64,000 nt of DNA from SZAS-79 sp963844255. Lineage in GTDB: Bacteria; Pseudomonadota; Gammaproteobacteria; Burkholderiales; SG8-39. The translations under genes were made by a program, and so were the position numbers. Positions 35,178 to 45,034 of the stretch are shown here, one piece after another. A model generated the notes under the pieces. The model did no database searches and was not told the origin of the DNA. It saw nothing but the letters and a program-made list of their open reading frames with translations. Where the stretch lies: NCBI GenBank assembly GCA_963844255.1, contig CAWJNP010000017.1, forward strand, positions 124,001 to 188,000, read 5' to 3'. The first letter of the stretch is position 1, and every line of letters begins with the position of its first letter.

Positions 35178-36485
35178 GTGTTGCAATATGGGCGGTCGCG
35201 GGCTACGTTGCAGCCCTCCGTTCCAGCACCTCCCGTCCGCTTGAATCCGAAACCCCGCGCCGGTTACATCATCGTGGTCGCATCGTTCCTGATCCAGGGC
35301 GTGGCGATCGGCGGGATGTTCGCCTACGGGGTCCTGTTCACCGAAATGATCGCGACCTTCGGATGGTCGCGCGCCACGATTTCTGGAGCGATTTCAATGG
35401 CGACGCTGGTCATGGGGATCACCGCGCTGCTTGCCGGCCGGTTGAATGACCGCTTCGGCCCGCGCGGCGTGCTGACGCTGTCGGCGATTTTCTACGGCGC
35501 CGGTTACATGCTCATGTCGACGCTGTCCTCGCCGTGGCAGCTGTATCTGTTCTGGGGCGTCATGGTCGGTATCGGCCTGAGCACGCACGACGTGATTACG
35601 CTGTCCACCGTGGCGCGCTGGTTTCCGCAACGGCGCGGGCTGATGTCCGGCATCGTCAAGGTCGGCACGGGGTGCGGCCAGCTGACGATTCCGCTGATTG
35701 TGGCCGCGCTGGTCGCTTCGCATGACTGGCGGCTGGCCTGTCGGGTGTTCGGTGCGGTCGCCTTCGTCATCCTCATTCTTGCAGCGCAGGTGATGCGCCG
35801 CGATTCGGGCAGCACGGCGCACACTGTTGGGGGAGCGGGCGCAGCAGGCGCACGCGCATCAGACCGACAGACAGCGCAAGCTGGCAGTACGCCCGACATG
35901 ACCTATCGCGCCGCGCTGCGCTCACCCTCCCTGTGGTTGCTCTGCGGTTCCCAGTTTCTGGTCATCGGCTGCCTGTCGACGATCACCATACATATCGTGC
36001 CGCATGCAATCGATCTGGGACTCTCGCGCACCTCCGCGGCAGCCCTGCTGTCCACCATGGGCGGGATCAGCCTGCTGGGGCGTCTCACGGTCGGCGGGAC
36101 GATGGACCGGATCGGCGGACGTCGCGGGATGCTGGCTGCCTACTGCCTGTTGATGGTCAGCCTCATCTGGCTGCAGTTTGCCGTCGCACCCTGGATGCTG
36201 TTCGCATTCGCCGCCGTGTACGGGATTGCGCATGGCGGATTCTTTACCGTGATGTCGCCGACCGTTGCGGAGTTGTTCGGCACGCGCGCGCATGGCGCGC
36301 TGTTCGGAACCATACTTTTCTTCGGCTCCCTGGGTGGCGCGATCACGCCGTTCGCCACGGGGGCGGCATTCGACGCGCTTGGCAGCTACCGAGTGGCGTT
36401 CGGCATCCTGTGCGTGCTGGCCGCGACGGGTTTCATGCTGGTGCGCAGGCTCGCGCTGTTCTCACGCGCCGCCATTCCCGGATAG
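35178..36485 (+). CDS. MFS transporter (oxalate/formate antiporter-like), second of two
   Basis: A 12-helix major facilitator of up to 435 residues. It has the same architecture as its upstream neighbour: helix 1 GYIIVVASFLIQGVAIGGMF, loop signature LLAGRLNDRFGPRG, a His- and Gly-rich central loop, and GRLTVGGTMDRIGGRRGM in the second half. GTG 35178 is the outer start; TTG 35241, immediately before N-P-K-P-R-A-G-Y, is equally plausible. The two transporters may be old duplicates with different substrates. Confidence 0.85.
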   Translation: MLQYGRSRATLQPSVPAPPVRLNPKPRAGYIIVVASFLIQGVAIGGMFAYGVLFTEMIATFGWSRATISGAISMATLVMGITALLAGRLNDRFGPRGVLTLSAIFYGAGYMLMSTLSSPWQLYLFWGVMVGIGLSTHDVITLSTVARWFPQRRGLMSGIVKVGTGCGQLTIPLIVAALVASHDWRLACRVFGAVAFVILILAAQVMRRDSGSTAHTVGGAGAAGARASDRQTAQAGSTPDMTYRAALRSPSLWLLCGSQFLVIGCLSTITIHIVPHAIDLGLSRTSAAALLSTMGGISLLGRLTVGGTMDRIGGRRGMLAAYCLLMVSLIWLQFAVAPWMLFAFAAVYGIAHGGFFTVMSPTVAELFGTRAHGALFGTILFFGSLGGAITPFATGAAFDALGSYRVAFGILCVLAATGFMLVRRLALFSRAAIPG

Positions 36486-36501
36486 AGGGCGCTCAGCCCT
36501 C
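36485..36501. terminator. Short stem-loop between convergent genes
   Basis: GAGGGC, 5-nt loop, GCCCTC (6-bp stem) spanning the stops of the MFS gene and the convergent aminotransferase gene. There is no T-tract, so termination is only a possibility. Confidence 0.25.
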
Positions 36502-37962
36502 AAGCATGCCGTCGACCACGCTGCGCGTGGAAAATTCGCCGCCCAGGTCCGGTTTGAAGGATCGGTGCACGTAGTCGCCATTCGGCTGGCGTTCGTACAG
36601 TGGCATCAGCGCGTCGCGTCGTGCGCCGATTTCGCCGAGCGCCGCGACCAGTGCGTCGATGTCTGACCGTACGGTATACAGGCCGAAACTTGCGCGTACC
36701 ATGCCGCGGTGCATTTCGGCGAGTTGTTCGATCTCGACATTGGTAAGGTTGTCGGCGACTTCAGCGAAGCTGAGCATCACCATCTCCCGCACATAGGGAT
36801 GAGCGCAGAAACACTCGTTGCGCACCGCTATGTTGTAGTAATCGTTCAGCACCGCGGCGGTGAATGCATGATCGCAGCCTTCCAGGTTGATCGAGATCGC
36901 GCCGGTGCGCGGACAGCGCGAAAGATCCGGATCGCCATAAACAACGATTCCGGGCACTTTGGAGAGGCGTTCGAGCGCGTACTCAATCAGGCGATCCTCG
37001 TCCTCGGCGATTGCGTGCATGCCGACCTGTTGCAGCGCATACAAGGCTGCGGCGAGTCCGATCGCACCCGGGATGTTCGGCGTGCCGGCTTCTTCCCGAT
37101 CGGGAAACTGCTCGGATACGGTGTAGCGGTCGACCCATACGGCCTCGACCATGCCGCCACCGACCTCCTGGGGCTCGACCCCGGCAAACAGATCCACGCG
37201 CGCCACCACCACGCCCGGAGAGCCCGGCGCATACACCTTGTGGCCAGAGAATACCAGCGCATCCAGATCGCTCGCCGGATCGGCATGTCCGCTCATGCGG
37301 ATCGGTACGTGGGCGGCCATCTGTGCGGCGTCGATCACGATGCAGGCGCCGTGGCGGTGGGCGAGCACCGCGGCCTCGTGCACCGGGTTGATGATCCCTG
37401 TGACATTCGACACGCCGGTAATGGCGACGTAGTTCACCCTGCCCGGGTGTTCCTGGAGCACCCGCTCGAGGATCGCGAGATCGAGCCGGCCGAGCGAACC
37501 TCCGCTGACTTCGGCCGGAACGTGCACCACTTCACGGAAATTTTTTCGGTGCGGAAGGTCGTTCGAGTGGTGCTCCATGATCGAAGTCACCACCACGTCG
37601 CGCCCGGGTCGTGCGGCGCGCAACGCGCGCGCGACCCGGTTCATGCCGGCAGTGGCGCCACTGCCAGTGAAAAAACTCATGTGCGTCGCAGGGTCGGCGC
37701 CGACGAATTCGAGCACCATGCGGTGTGCCCACTGGTACTCCCGGGTCGAAAGGCGCGCGCTGAAGTGCAGGTTGCTGTGCGTATTGGCGTAATGCGGCCC
37801 GAAACGGTCGAGCACCGCCTGCACCACCTTAAGGCGCAGCGTGGTCGCGGTGCTGTCGAGGTAAATGCGTGGCGTGCGCTCGCCGGTGGCGATCGTGTAG
37901 CGAGTGTCCAGGCCGATCGCTTCGCGGCGCAGTCGTTCCAGTCGGGAAAAGCGATCCACCAT
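36493..37962 (-). CDS. Class V aminotransferase-fold PLP enzyme (cysteine desulfurase-like)
   Basis: A 489-residue PLP-dependent enzyme of the NifS/CsdA fold. Seen: THSNLHFSARLSTREY, the phosphate-anchoring FFTGSGATAGMN, the cofactor-ring Asp in VIDAAQMAAHV (D211) and the Schiff-base Lys242 in ALVFSGHKVYAPGSPG. A mobile loop Cys exists (VRNECFCAHPY), as expected for desulfurases, but the family also holds selenocysteine lyases and kynureninase-like enzymes. No isc or suf genes are nearby, so a housekeeping Fe-S role is doubtful. Confidence 0.8.
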   Translation of the reverse strand: MVDRFSRLERLRREAIGLDTRYTIATGERTPRIYLDSTATTLRLKVVQAVLDRFGPHYANTHSNLHFSARLSTREYQWAHRMVLEFVGADPATHMSFFTGSGATAGMNRVARALRAARPGRDVVVTSIMEHHSNDLPHRKNFREVVHVPAEVSGGSLGRLDLAILERVLQEHPGRVNYVAITGVSNVTGIINPVHEAAVLAHRHGACIVIDAAQMAAHVPIRMSGHADPASDLDALVFSGHKVYAPGSPGVVVARVDLFAGVEPQEVGGGMVEAVWVDRYTVSEQFPDREEAGTPNIPGAIGLAAALYALQQVGMHAIAEDEDRLIEYALERLSKVPGIVVYGDPDLSRCPRTGAISINLEGCDHAFTAAVLNDYYNIAVRNECFCAHPYVREMVMLSFAEVADNLTNVEIEQLAEMHRGMVRASFGLYTVRSDIDALVAALGEIGARRDALMPLYERQPNGDYVHRSFKPDLGGEFSTRSVVDGMLEG

Positions 37963-38196
37963 CGCTCAGACCCGCGACTTCTTGAGTCTTGATCACTATC
38001 GATCTGTTCCTCCGACGCCGCGACAGGAATCCGCGAAGCTGCCGTCATCGTAACGGTTTTCGTCCGGTACTTCCCCGTGTGTTTTGCTTTTCGACAGATG
38101 CTGCGCGTGGGGAGGGGGCGTTCGAGACCCGTTCATCCGCAGTCCCATGCGGCGCCGTCCAACGAGCGAAAACCAGCAACCCGTGCAGGTCCGCGG

Positions 38197-40131
38197 CTAG
38201 TCCGGGATCGCGTAGCCCTTGTCGCGAAACAGGCGCAGGCAGGCATCGGCGACCTGCGGGTCATAGAGAGAGCCACGCCCGCTCTCGATTTCCGCGAGCG
38301 CCGTCTGCTGCCCGAGGCTCGCGCGGTAGGGGCGATGGGAGGACATGGCCTCGACGACGTCCGCCACCATCAGGATGCGTGCTTCCATGATGATTTCCTC
38401 GCCCTTGAGTCCGCGCGGGTAGCCGCTGCCGTCCATGCGCTCGTGATGCTGGTAGGCGACCTCTGCCACCGGCCAGGGAAATTCAACTTTCCTTAGCACG
38501 TCGTAGCCCTGTTCCGCGTGGCCTTTGATCAGCGCGAACTCGATCGGCGACAGTCTGGCGGGTTTGGAGAGTATTTCAGCCGGCACCATGATCTGGCCAA
38601 CGTCATGCAGGCCGCCGGCAACGTGCATCCCGCGCTGGAACTCTGCATCGAATCCCATCTCGGCTGCAATTGCGCTGGCGATATCGCCCACGCGACGCTC
38701 GTGCCCGGCGGTGTACGGGTCGCGCAAGTCCATCATGCCGGAGATCGCGTTGATGGTGCCGAGCATCGCCTTTTCCAGGGCAACCACCTGACCTCTTACT
38801 TTTCGTTCGGCGCGCTGCTGGTCGACGATGCGGTACATGTCGTCGGCAAACAGGCGTACGGTTTCAACATCGCGCGCATCGTAGTCGCGCAGTGCGTTAC
38901 CCACGCCGACGACCATGCGTACCAGACCGTTCACGATGACCGGTGCGCTGACGAATCGGTCCAGACGAGAGTGTCCTTCGGGAAGCCCTTTCTTGCCGGT
39001 GGCTGTCGCGTAGTCGTTGATCACGATCGCGCGCTGCTGACGGATGCTGTCGGCCCAGATGCCGGCGCTGGACACCGGGTAGTGACTGTCATAGGCGGCC
39101 TCGCAGTAGTGCGCCATGGTGTCGGTGGTCCAGGTGATCAGTTCGATCTCGTTCTGGTCCAGGTTGACGAAATGGAGGAAGCCGATCCGGCTATCGGTGA
39201 TCTTCTCCAGGGAATCCAGCCCCCTTTGCAGCAGGGCCTTTTCCGAAACGACGCTTGCAGCCTCCGACAGGTCGAGCAGACCCCGGATGCGCAGATCCTC
39301 CCGCTTGCGTGCCGTGATGTCGCGCACGAAACTCTGCCTGAACGTCCGGCCGGCGACTTCGATCAGCCTTGAGGTGACCTCGACCGGGAACGTGCTGCCG
39401 TCCTTGCGCCGGTGTGTGGTCTCGAAAAGGGCGCCGGCCGGAGTGCCGGCAGCCACCCATTGCGCTTCAAAGTCCTCCGACACGCCTTCGGCACGCAGTG
39501 CGCGAATATTCATCTTCAGCAACTCGTCCCGCGCATACCCGTAGGCGGCAGTTGCCTCTAGGCTGGCTTCGATGACGTCGCCAGCACCGTCGAGAAGCAG
39601 AATGATGTCCGGCGCGTTGAGGATCAGTGACTTGTAATGCTTCTCCAGCGCCGCGCGCTCGGCGGCGTGCGTCTCGCGGCTTTCCCGCAGGGCCTTCTCG
39701 AGTGCCTCGCGCTTCTGCCTCTGGGTGATCACGCTGCGCCGCGCGGCGGCATCCGCGAGTTCGTGCCTGACAACCGGCTCGATCCGGTCCAGCGTGCCTT
39801 TTGTGACCACGTCGTGTGTGCCGACCTTCATCATCGCCACGGCGGCGTCTTCCCCGATTGCGTCGGTGACCAGGATGAAGGGGATATCGCACCCGCGTTG
39901 CTGGAGTATCTCCAGCGCTTCTCGTCCGCCGAAGCCGGGGATGAGGTAGTCGGAAAATACGACGTCCCATTCGGACCGGCCCAGGGCGTTTCGCATCGCG
40001 GCGGCGGATTCGACGCGTTCGTATTCGGGCGCGTACCCGGCTTTGCGCAGTTCGCCCACCAGGCGTTTTGCGTCCGTATCCGATGTCTCGACAATCAGGG
40101 CGCGCAGAGGCGCAGCGGCAGAATCGTTCAT
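38197..40131 (-). CDS. Receiver-PAS-GAF-HD-GYP signalling protein
   Basis: A 644-residue cytosolic multidomain regulator. Residues 1-120 form a receiver domain (phosphoacceptor in VVFSDYLIPGFGG, LVTD switch, VTKGT Lys). A coiled coil follows, then a PAS domain with SLILNAPDIILLLDGAG, a GAF domain with FVSAPVIVNGLVRMVVGVGN, and a C-terminal HD-GYP domain with AGHERRV, GGLHDVGQI, HHERMDGSGYPRGL and ADVVEAMSSHRPYR. The intact HD and GYP residues predict cyclic-di-GMP hydrolysis. ATG 40131 is chosen; TTG 40149 would add six residues. No partner kinase is seen. Confidence 0.9.
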   Translation of the reverse strand: MNDSAAAPLRALIVETSDTDAKRLVGELRKAGYAPEYERVESAAAMRNALGRSEWDVVFSDYLIPGFGGREALEILQQRGCDIPFILVTDAIGEDAAVAMMKVGTHDVVTKGTLDRIEPVVRHELADAAARRSVITQRQKREALEKALRESRETHAAERAALEKHYKSLILNAPDIILLLDGAGDVIEASLEATAAYGYARDELLKMNIRALRAEGVSEDFEAQWVAAGTPAGALFETTHRRKDGSTFPVEVTSRLIEVAGRTFRQSFVRDITARKREDLRIRGLLDLSEAASVVSEKALLQRGLDSLEKITDSRIGFLHFVNLDQNEIELITWTTDTMAHYCEAAYDSHYPVSSAGIWADSIRQQRAIVINDYATATGKKGLPEGHSRLDRFVSAPVIVNGLVRMVVGVGNALRDYDARDVETVRLFADDMYRIVDQQRAERKVRGQVVALEKAMLGTINAISGMMDLRDPYTAGHERRVGDIASAIAAEMGFDAEFQRGMHVAGGLHDVGQIMVPAEILSKPARLSPIEFALIKGHAEQGYDVLRKVEFPWPVAEVAYQHHERMDGSGYPRGLKGEEIIMEARILMVADVVEAMSSHRPYRASLGQQTALAEIESGRGSLYDPQVADACLRLFRDKGYAIPD

Positions 40132-40264
40132 CTGGCAATCTGTTTGCAAGCAATCCTCAATATACTCCGGTGCACATGTGCCCTTCTTCGCGCCACTTGA
40201 TCTGCGTCAAAGTAAGCAGCGATGTGCAAAGCGGTTTCACGCGATCGCTTGGCGGCGCGTCGGC

Positions 40265-41422
40265 GTGAAGGTGGCTATCGGACCACTGCGCCTTGCGTTC
40301 TCGGGACTGATCGCTCTGGCGGTGGCGATGGGTGTCGGGCGTTTCGCGTTCACGCCGCTGCTGCCCCTGATGCAGGCGGATGCCGGGGTCTCACTGACCC
40401 AGGGCAGCTGGCTCGCGTTCGCCAACTATCTGGGCTATCTGGTCGGGGCCCTCGCAACGGTGTGGCTGAAGTTCACGCCGTACCGCATGGTCAGGGCGGG
40501 CCTGGTTGCCACAGGGGTTCTGACGCTCGCGGTCGGGTTGGTGCAAGGGATTGTCGCATGGTGGCTGTTGCGTTTTTTCAGCGGCGTGGCGAGTGCCTGG
40601 GTCCTTGTGTTCGCGTCCGCACTTGTGCTCGAAGGCCTGCTTGCCGCGGGGGCCTCGCGTTTGTTCGGTCTCGTGTTCGGTGGCGTAGGGCTGGGGATTG
40701 CAGTGTCGGGTCTCGTCGCTCTGGCGCTGTCCGCCGTCGGGTTGGACTCGGCGCAGATATGGCTCGCGTTCGGTCTGGCCTCCCTGGTGGCCAGCGCCGT
40801 CTGCTGGCCGGCCTTCGGACCGTCGGTGCGGGTCGCGGTTTCAGGCAGCGCGGCGGACCCTGTCGCGCGTGGTCGCTGGAGCGGCGCTGCATGGACTCTG
40901 ATCGCCGCCTACGGCTTGTACGGTTTCGGCTACATCATCCCGGGCACATTCATGCCGGTGATCGCGCGCGAGGTCCTCGGCGACGCGTTCGCCTCCGGAT
41001 GGTTCTGGCCTCTGTTCGGTGCGGCGGGTTTCGTGGGGACCCTGCTTTCCGGACGTGTATCGGATGCGGGGCTGCGCACGGCGCTGGCTTCCTGTTTTTT
41101 CGTCGAAGCGTTCGGCGTAATCCTCCCGGTGCTGGTCGAGAACGCGCTGGGGCTCGCGCTTGGCAGCCTGCTGCTTGGATTGGCGTTTGTGGCAATTACC
41201 TCACTTACGCTGCGCGAGGCGCGTGTTCTTGCGACTGCTGCCCGCTTCGATGCAGCGCCGCTGATGGGCGCGCTGACCGCGGCGTTCGGACTCGGTCAGC
41301 TGGTCGGCCCGCCGTTCGCGAGTTATGTGTTCCTCTGGTTCGGCGGATTCGCGCCTGCCCTCATGGTTGCGGCACTGGGTCTGGCCGGCGGCGGCGTCGC
41401 ATTGTGGATAATGGGGAGATGA
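40265..41422 (+). CDS. YbfB/YjiJ family MFS transporter
   Basis: A 385-residue inner-membrane transporter. Helix 1 carries the group-specific ALAVAMGVGRFAFTPLLPLMQ motif of YbfB/YjiJ proteins, and helix 7 begins AAYGLYGFGYIIPGTFMPVIA. Start GTG 40265 gives a short N-terminus before helix 1; an open frame runs further upstream without support. Its stop overlaps the next ATG (ATGA), so it is co-translated with gamma-glutamyltransferase. It may move a gamma-glutamyl compound or amino acid, but this is a guess. Confidence 0.85.
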   Translation: MKVAIGPLRLAFSGLIALAVAMGVGRFAFTPLLPLMQADAGVSLTQGSWLAFANYLGYLVGALATVWLKFTPYRMVRAGLVATGVLTLAVGLVQGIVAWWLLRFFSGVASAWVLVFASALVLEGLLAAGASRLFGLVFGGVGLGIAVSGLVALALSAVGLDSAQIWLAFGLASLVASAVCWPAFGPSVRVAVSGSAADPVARGRWSGAAWTLIAAYGLYGFGYIIPGTFMPVIAREVLGDAFASGWFWPLFGAAGFVGTLLSGRVSDAGLRTALASCFFVEAFGVILPVLVENALGLALGSLLLGLAFVAITSLTLREARVLATAARFDAAPLMGALTAAFGLGQLVGPPFASYVFLWFGGFAPALMVAALGLAGGGVALWIMGR

Positions 41423-43149
41423 AAATCCTGCTTCGCCTGCTGCTCGCCTTGATCCCGGCCCTGATACATGGGCCGGCAGGTGCGCAGGGTCTGCTGCAAC
41501 CCGAGGTCGACACCGGCTTCGAGCCCAAGCAGGCTGTCGTGACGCATCGTTTCATGGTGGCGGCAGCCAATCCACTCGCGGTCGACGCGGGCGTCGAAAT
41601 CCTGCGCGCAGGCGGCACCGCGGTCGACGCGGCGATCGCCGTGCAGATGGTGCTGGGACTGGTCGAACCGCAGTCCTCCGGCATTGGCGGCGGTCTGTTC
41701 CTGCTTCACTGGGACGAGAAACAGCGCGCGGTGAAGAGCTACGACGGGCGCGAGACTGCGCCGATGGCGGCAAAGGAAGCACGCTTTTTTGATGCACAAC
41801 GCCGGCCGATGGAGCGCTACGACGCGATCGCGAGCGGGCTCGCCGTGGGCACACCGGGCGCGCTGCGCGCGCTGGAACTGGCACATCACCGGCACGGGCG
41901 GCTGCCCTGGGCGCGGCTTTTTGAACCTGCGATCCGATTGGCGCGCGAGGGTTTTCCGCTGTCGCGCCGCCTCAACCGGCTTCTGCTGCACGAACGCTAC
42001 CTCGCCCTGAATGCCGAGGCGCGCGCACTCTTTTATTCGGCCGACGGCCGGCCGAGGGCGGTCGGTTCGGTGCTGGTGAATGCGGCGTACGTGGACACCC
42101 TGTCGCGCATTGCCGCCGGGGGCGCAGACGCGTTCTATCGCGGCCCGATTGCCGTGGACATCGTCCGTGCCGTGCAGGCGCACGTCCGCCCCGGCGATCT
42201 GACCGAGGCCGACCTCGCCGGGTACCGGGCCGAGGAGCGTGCGCCGGTCTGCGGCCGTTACCGGGCGCGGCGCATCTGCGGCATGGGGCCGCCGAGTTCC
42301 GGCGGCGTCACGCTGCTGGAACTTCTCGGCCTGCTCGAGCGCGCCGGGTTCGACCGCGCAAAGCCCGGCTCCGAACTCGCGGTACACCTGTTCGCCGAGG
42401 CCGGTCGACTCGCGTACGCGGACCGCCTGCGCTATATCGCCGATCCGGCGTTCGTGCCGCAACCAGTGGCGGGGCTGCTCGCGCCAGACTACCTCGCCGC
42501 ACGCGCGGCGCTGATCGGCGATCGCGCGATGGACGCCCCGCGTGCGGGGGTTCCGCAGGGCGCACTCGCATTTGCAGATGCGCCCGATACCGAAGCCGTG
42601 GGGACCAGCCATGTATCGATTGTCGACGCCGGGGGCAACGCGGTTGCGATGACGACGACGATCGAAAACCAGTTCGGCAGCCGGATCATGGTGCGCGGAT
42701 TCCTGTTGAACAACGAACTGACCGACTTCGCGTTCTATCCGACCTTCGAAGGCCGGCCGGTGGCGAACCGGATCGCGCCCGGCAAGCGGCCGCGCAGTTC
42801 GATGGCGCCCACATTCGTGTTTGATCCTGAGGGCCGGCTGCAAGTGGTGGTCGGTTCGCCGGGCGGTCCGACAATCATCAACTACGTGGCAAAGACGCTG
42901 GTCGCTGCGCTCGACTGGGGCGACGACATACAGGCTGCGATCTCGCTGCCGAACTTCGGTGCGGCCTACGGTGCGACTTTCATCGAACGCGGAACCGCGT
43001 ACGAAGACCTCGGGGATGCACTGGAAGGGCGCGGCCATATACTCAATTTTTCTCCCCAGACCAGCGGCCTGCACGGCATCGAACGCGTGCCCGGAGGCTG
43101 GCGCGGAGGCGCCGATCCGCGCCGTGAAGGCGTCGTGCGCGGCGAATGA
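41419..43149 (+). CDS. ggt: Gamma-glutamyltransferase (glutathione hydrolase)
   Basis: A 576-residue periplasmic Ntn hydrolase made as a precursor. It has a signal peptide (MKILLRLLLALIPALIHGPAG, then AQG), N-terminal MVAAANPLAVDAGVEILRAGG and SGIGGGLFLLHW. The autoprocessing and catalytic Thr396 lies in VGTSHVSIVD, and the small subunit holds NQFGSRIMV, the SSMAPTF substrate segment and VGSPGGPTIIN. It cleaves glutathione and other gamma-glutamyl amides. Co-translated with the upstream MFS transporter. Confidence 0.95.
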   Translation: MKILLRLLLALIPALIHGPAGAQGLLQPEVDTGFEPKQAVVTHRFMVAAANPLAVDAGVEILRAGGTAVDAAIAVQMVLGLVEPQSSGIGGGLFLLHWDEKQRAVKSYDGRETAPMAAKEARFFDAQRRPMERYDAIASGLAVGTPGALRALELAHHRHGRLPWARLFEPAIRLAREGFPLSRRLNRLLLHERYLALNAEARALFYSADGRPRAVGSVLVNAAYVDTLSRIAAGGADAFYRGPIAVDIVRAVQAHVRPGDLTEADLAGYRAEERAPVCGRYRARRICGMGPPSSGGVTLLELLGLLERAGFDRAKPGSELAVHLFAEAGRLAYADRLRYIADPAFVPQPVAGLLAPDYLAARAALIGDRAMDAPRAGVPQGALAFADAPDTEAVGTSHVSIVDAGGNAVAMTTTIENQFGSRIMVRGFLLNNELTDFAFYPTFEGRPVANRIAPGKRPRSSMAPTFVFDPEGRLQVVVGSPGGPTIINYVAKTLVAALDWGDDIQAAISLPNFGAAYGATFIERGTAYEDLGDALEGRGHILNFSPQTSGLHGIERVPGGWRGGADPRREGVVRGE

Positions 43150-43174
43150 ATTCCCTTCATACCAAGGAGCACAC

Positions 43175-43546
43175 ATGCCAAGCCAGTTGAATGTTTATGG
43201 TGAACCGCTCGTCGAGTGTTGTTCGAACCCCCTCACCGGGTTCTATCGCAGCGGAAGCTGCGAAACCGGCGCCGAGGATCTCGGCGCGCACGTCGTGTGC
43301 GTGCGCATGACCGAGGAGTTTCTCGAGTACTCGCGCTCGCGCGGTAACGATTTGTCGACGCCGATGCCGGCCTACGGTTTTCCCGGCCTCAAACCGGGGG
43401 ACTGCTGGTGCCTGTGTGCCGAACGCTGGAAGGAGGCGTTGGCCGACGGCATGGCGCCACAGGTGCGGCTGGCAGGGACGCACGCCAAGGTGCTGGAAAC
43501 CGTTCCGCTCGATGCGCTCAAGGCCTACGCACTGGATCTTGTCTAG
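43175..43546 (+). CDS. DUF2237 family protein
   Basis: A 123-residue protein typical of DUF2237 in length and motifs: LNVYGEPLVECCSNPLTGFYRSG, DLGAHVVCVRMTEEFLEYSRSRGNDLSTP, GLKPGDCWCLCAERWKEA. It is Cys-rich with conserved pairs, and its function is unknown. ATG 43175 follows AAGGAG. Its 3' end overlaps the convergent gluconokinase gene by 29 bp. Confidence 0.9.
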   Translation: MPSQLNVYGEPLVECCSNPLTGFYRSGSCETGAEDLGAHVVCVRMTEEFLEYSRSRGNDLSTPMPAYGFPGLKPGDCWCLCAERWKEALADGMAPQVRLAGTHAKVLETVPLDALKAYALDLV

Positions 43547-44024
43547 CGAGGTCATCGGCGATGCGCCGCACCGCCTCGGCAACCGGGAGGGATGCGTGCA
43601 CCGGCAGCGCGTCGTGCGGCGCTTCGAGGGTCGCGAACTGGCTCTCGAGCAGCGAGGCCGGCATGTACTTGTGTTTGCGCGTTGCGATCCGTGCACCGAT
43701 GAATCCGATGTCCGCGTGCATGAAAACCAGCCGCGACTGGTGCAGGCCGCCTAGCAGGCGCACGCGGTAGGCTTCCTTCAGCGCCGAACAGGCCAGCACC
43801 GCGTTGCTTTTCGCCGCCTCGCGCGTCCTGAGTTCGGCATTCAGGATGTCGAGCCAGGGCCAGCGGTCGGCATCGGCGAGCGGGGTGCCCGAGGCCATCT
43901 TCGCGACATTCTCCGGCGGGTGGAACTCGTCCGCGTCGAGAAAATCCCAGCCCAGGTGTATGGCGAGCGCCTCGCCGACCGTGGTCTTGCCGGCGCCCGA
44001 GACGCCCATCACGATGACCATCAT
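43518..44024 (-). CDS. gntK: Gluconokinase (GntK family)
   Basis: A 168-residue cytosolic kinase making 6-phosphogluconate from gluconate. Walker A GVSGAGKTT at the N-terminus, DADEFHPPENVAKMASG, ACSALKEAYRVRLLG and ATRKHKYMPASLLESQF. The length is that of GntK. It is transcribed after the 6-phosphogluconate dehydrogenase gene (43 bp gap), giving a gluconate-to-ribulose-5-phosphate route in one unit. Confidence 0.93.
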   Translation of the reverse strand: MMVIVMGVSGAGKTTVGEALAIHLGWDFLDADEFHPPENVAKMASGTPLADADRWPWLDILNAELRTREAAKSNAVLACSALKEAYRVRLLGGLHQSRLVFMHADIGFIGARIATRKHKYMPASLLESQFATLEAPHDALPVHASLPVAEAVRRIADDLARQDPVRRP

Positions 44025-44066
44025 CTTCGTTGGAGATGCGTCGAGGTCATTCAGGTACCGCGCACC

Positions 44067-44975
44067 TCAGCTGCGCGTGACGGCGTGGCCGCCGAACTTG
44101 GCCCGCATCATCGCCAGCAGCCGGCGCGCGTAGTCGGATTTCCCCTGGCTGGAGAAGCGGCTCATGAGCGCCATCGTGATGACCGGCGCGGGCGTTCCCT
44201 GCTCGATCGATTCGAGTGCTGTCCAGCGGCCTTCACCTGAATCGGCCACGACCGGGGCAATCCCCTCCAGATCCTCGTTCTCGGCGAGCGCCTCGGCGGT
44301 CAGGTCGAGCAGCCAGGAGCGCACCACACTGCCGTGGCGCCAGGTCTCGGCGAGGCGCGCGAGGTCGATGTCGAAGTCCTTGCGTCCGGCCAGCAGTGCA
44401 AAGCCTTCGCCGAAGGCCTGCATCATTCCGTACTCGATGCCGTTGTGGATCATCTTGGTGAAGTGGCCCGAGCCACTCGGGCCGCAGTGCAGCCATCCGG
44501 TTTCGGGCCCGGGCGCAAGGATTCGCGCGAAAGGCTCGAAATGCTCGATCGCCGTGGGCGTGCCGCCGAGCATCAGGCAATAGCCGTTGGCCAGGCCGTG
44601 GATGCCGCCGGACACGCCCGCATCGACGTAGCGCAGGCCGCGTTGCGAGAGCTCGAGCGCGCGGCTCATCGAATCCTTGTAGAAGGCGTTGCCGCCGTCG
44701 ACCAGAGTATCGCTGTTCGAGAGCAGCGGCAGCAGCTGGTCGATCGCGCTCTGCGTGGGCGCACCGGCCGGCAGCATCAGCAGGATCACGCGCTCTCCCG
44801 TGAGCAGGACCGCCAGGTCTGCGAGGCCCTCGGCGCATTCGACCCGCGGTTCGCCGGCCAACTCGGTGCACTTCGTCTTGTCCCGGTCCCACGCGACCAC
44901 GCGCGCACCGCCGCGGGCAAGTCGCCGCGCCATGTTCCCGCCCATCTTGCCCAGCCCCACGATTCCGATTTCCAT
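44067..44975 (-). CDS. gnd: 6-phosphogluconate dehydrogenase, decarboxylating, short (YqeC/GndA-like) type
   Basis: A 302-residue cytosolic enzyme converting 6-phosphogluconate to ribulose 5-phosphate and CO2. Rossmann motif GLGKMGGNMA, the substrate loop VDAGVSGGIHGLANG and the catalytic Lys/Asn segment GHFTKMIHNGIEYGMMQ. It is about 300 residues, shorter than the 470-residue dimeric Gnd, as in the NAD-preferring short class. It forms an operon with gluconokinase and is divergent from the Bug receptor gene. Confidence 0.92.
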   Translation of the reverse strand: MEIGIVGLGKMGGNMARRLARGGARVVAWDRDKTKCTELAGEPRVECAEGLADLAVLLTGERVILLMLPAGAPTQSAIDQLLPLLSNSDTLVDGGNAFYKDSMSRALELSQRGLRYVDAGVSGGIHGLANGYCLMLGGTPTAIEHFEPFARILAPGPETGWLHCGPSGSGHFTKMIHNGIEYGMMQAFGEGFALLAGRKDFDIDLARLAETWRHGSVVRSWLLDLTAEALAENEDLEGIAPVVADSGEGRWTALESIEQGTPAPVITMALMSRFSSQGKSDYARRLLAMMRAKFGGHAVTRS

Positions 44976-45000
44976 ACCGCCTCCAGAGTGAAACCCATTC

Positions 45001-45006
45001 TATAAT
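45001..45006 (+). promoter_or_regulatory. Perfect -10 element of the Bug receptor gene
   Basis: TATAAT (45001-45006), a full consensus -10 hexamer 28 bp before the TTG start; the -35 region is unclear. The start would lie near 45013, giving a short 5' UTR with AAAAGGAG. Confidence 0.5.
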
Positions 45007-45034
45007 CCGCGCTCGATCAAAAGGAGACTACAAC